Positions 6,411-6,883 of a stretch of DNA of 6,883 nucleotides are shown one piece after another. The number at the start of each line of letters is the position of its first letter. Position 1 is the stretch's first letter. The translations under genes were made by a program, and so were the position numbers. The stretch is from Kiritimatiellota bacterium (GTDB taxonomy: Bacteria > Verrucomicrobiota > Kiritimatiellia > JAAZAB01): positions 1 through 6,883 of the forward strand of contig VSJD01000341.1 in the NCBI GenBank assembly GCA_008636095.1, written 5' to 3'. The notes under the pieces were generated by a model. The model made no database searches. It saw nothing but the letters and a program-made list of their open reading frames with translations, and was not told where the DNA came from.

Positions 6411-6451
6411 GTTGAGATCGCGACAGTTGAGATTGAGCAGTTGAGATTGAG
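6411..6451. repeat. Tandem 14-bp repeat with a third partial copy
   Basis: CAGTTGAGATTGAG is repeated exactly and without gap (6424-6437, 6438-6451), and a partial copy, GTTGAGAT, precedes it at 6411-6418. It lies between the candidate promoter and rnc. Function unknown; its unit is twice seven bases, the same as the 14-mer in the PilW-like leader. Confidence 0.75.
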
Positions 6452-6473
6452 CGGGGGCTGTATGAGTGCCATA

Positions 6474-6499
6474 GTCCCGAGGCGAGTCGCGCTCGGGAC
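6474..6499. repeat. Perfect 8-bp stem palindrome downstream of rnc
   Basis: GTCCCGAG (6474-6481) and CTCGGGAC (6492-6499) are perfect inverted copies around a ten-base GC-rich loop. It lies 65 bases past the rnc stop. There is no T-run on either side, so it is a palindromic repeat or mRNA-end stabiliser rather than a canonical intrinsic terminator; factor-independent termination cannot be excluded because the stem is strong. Confidence 0.65.
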
Positions 6500-6564
6500 G
6501 ACGGTGGGTTAGTTGGGGTGTTAGTTCCAACATTACCGAATATGAGAACCACGCTGGCAACTCT

Positions 6565-6883
6565 TCAGGTCCTGGCGCCAGCCGGAGGCAGGTTTTGCAG
6601 GGCTTGGCGTGCGGCCGACTGTTGGGCATCCCGCTTACAAGAGCCTTGGCCGGTGCCGCTAACCTTGCCCGCGATGGCGACCTCCACCGTGAAGACGCGT
6701 GCGTGGGGTGGTCCTTCCTGCTTGACTAAGCGATAGTTAGGATTGGTTTTCCAGCGCTGTTGGGCCAGCACCTGCAGGTGCCCCTTGGGGTTATCGCCCC
6801 AGTTGTCATCAGGATGAATTTCGATTTGCGCCACGAACAGGGTCTGAAATATTTTACGCACGGCTTTCAGATCCCCATCCAGA
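6565..6883 (-). CDS. rnc: Ribonuclease III, C-terminal part (5' end outside window)
   Basis: Endoribonuclease that cleaves double-stranded RNA in rRNA maturation and mRNA decay, in the cytoplasm. The visible 105 residues start with LDGDLKAVRKIFQTLF, matching the last helix region of the RNase III catalytic domain (family pattern LDGG...), then NPKGHLQVLAQQ, and a complete double-stranded RNA binding domain: GPPHARVFTVEVAI in the central beta-strands and GTGQGSCKRDAQQSAARQAL in the last helix, with the Lys-Arg pair and Ala-Ala that contact and pack against RNA. The catalytic signature (NERLEFLGDS type) lies beyond 6883 and cannot be checked. The reading frame is open to the window edge, so the GTG at 6861 is simply an internal codon. 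The gene ends at the TGA at 6567-6565. Linkage to pilin genes is probably only adjacency. Confidence 0.93.
   Translation of the reverse strand, partial: LDGDLKAVRKIFQTLFVAQIEIHPDDNWGDNPKGHLQVLAQQRWKTNPNYRLVKQEGPPHARVFTVEVAIAGKVSGTGQGSCKRDAQQSAARQALQNLPPAGART

Noticed and set aside
6411..6451. CRISPR array
   Set aside because: The repeats are directly adjacent with no spacers of 30 bp or so, and there are only two full copies.
6474..6499. Intrinsic terminator for rnc
   Set aside because: Strong stem but no T-run downstream on the - strand, so listed as a palindrome instead.
6348..6629. 93-residue open frame on the - strand over the rnc end and spacer
   Set aside because: It overlaps the rnc 3' end in another frame, runs through repeats and shows no recognisable features.

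Overview
The window looks like a piece of bacterial chromosome carrying minor-pilin-type genes of a type IV pilus or type II secretion-like filament. It holds six protein genes: two on the + strand (14-2145) and four on the - strand (2253-6883), the two groups converging near 2200. Four of the six encode proteins with a type IV prepilin-like N-terminus, meaning a short charged leader, a Gly at the predicted cleavage site and a hydrophobic helix. The organism cannot be named from sequence alone. Moderate GC, very large Asn/Thr/Gly-rich minor pilins, and spacers filled with short degenerate repeats and palindromes suggest a free-living Gram-negative, possibly of the Verrucomicrobiota/Kiritimatiellota/Lentisphaerota type. 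That placement is a low-confidence impression.

Layout. 14-1696 (+) is a 560-residue PilX-like protein with a long beta-rich passenger. Its stop overlaps the start (ATGA) of a 150-residue single-pass membrane protein of unknown function (1693-2145). A 107-bp spacer with a heptamer-like tract separates it from a convergent second PilX-like protein (2253-3371, -) whose C-terminal half looks like a beta-helix of the polymer-forming type. Upstream of that gene is a 176-bp spacer with a 20-bp palindrome and a pair of TTTGGCTAT boxes. Next comes a 733-residue PilW-like minor pilin (3548-5749, -), a 130-bp repeat-filled spacer, and a compact 145-residue PilV-like prepilin (5880-6317, -). A 247-bp spacer with an AT-rich candidate promoter, a 14-bp tandem repeat and a perfect 8-bp-stem palindrome follows. 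The window closes with the C-terminal part of ribonuclease III (rnc, 6565 to beyond 6883, -).

How the genes may work together. The order PilV-PilW-PilX on the - strand matches the minor pilin operons that build the priming/tip complex of type IV pili. PilV and PilW carry the Glu at mature position 5 while both PilX-like proteins lack it, as is usual for PilX/GspK-type subunits. The large beta-rich passengers suggest tip-exposed binding or structural modules. No assembly ATPase, secretin, prepilin peptidase, major pilin or PilY1 is in view, so the machine they serve is not identified here.

The most unusual feature is the PilW-like leader. It is 59 residues long instead of the usual 10-20, and the extra roughly 40 residues are encoded by a period-7 repeat tract and palindromic repeat sequence resembling what fills the spacers. 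It looks like an in-frame repeat insertion or expansion between the start codon and the prepilin cleavage site.
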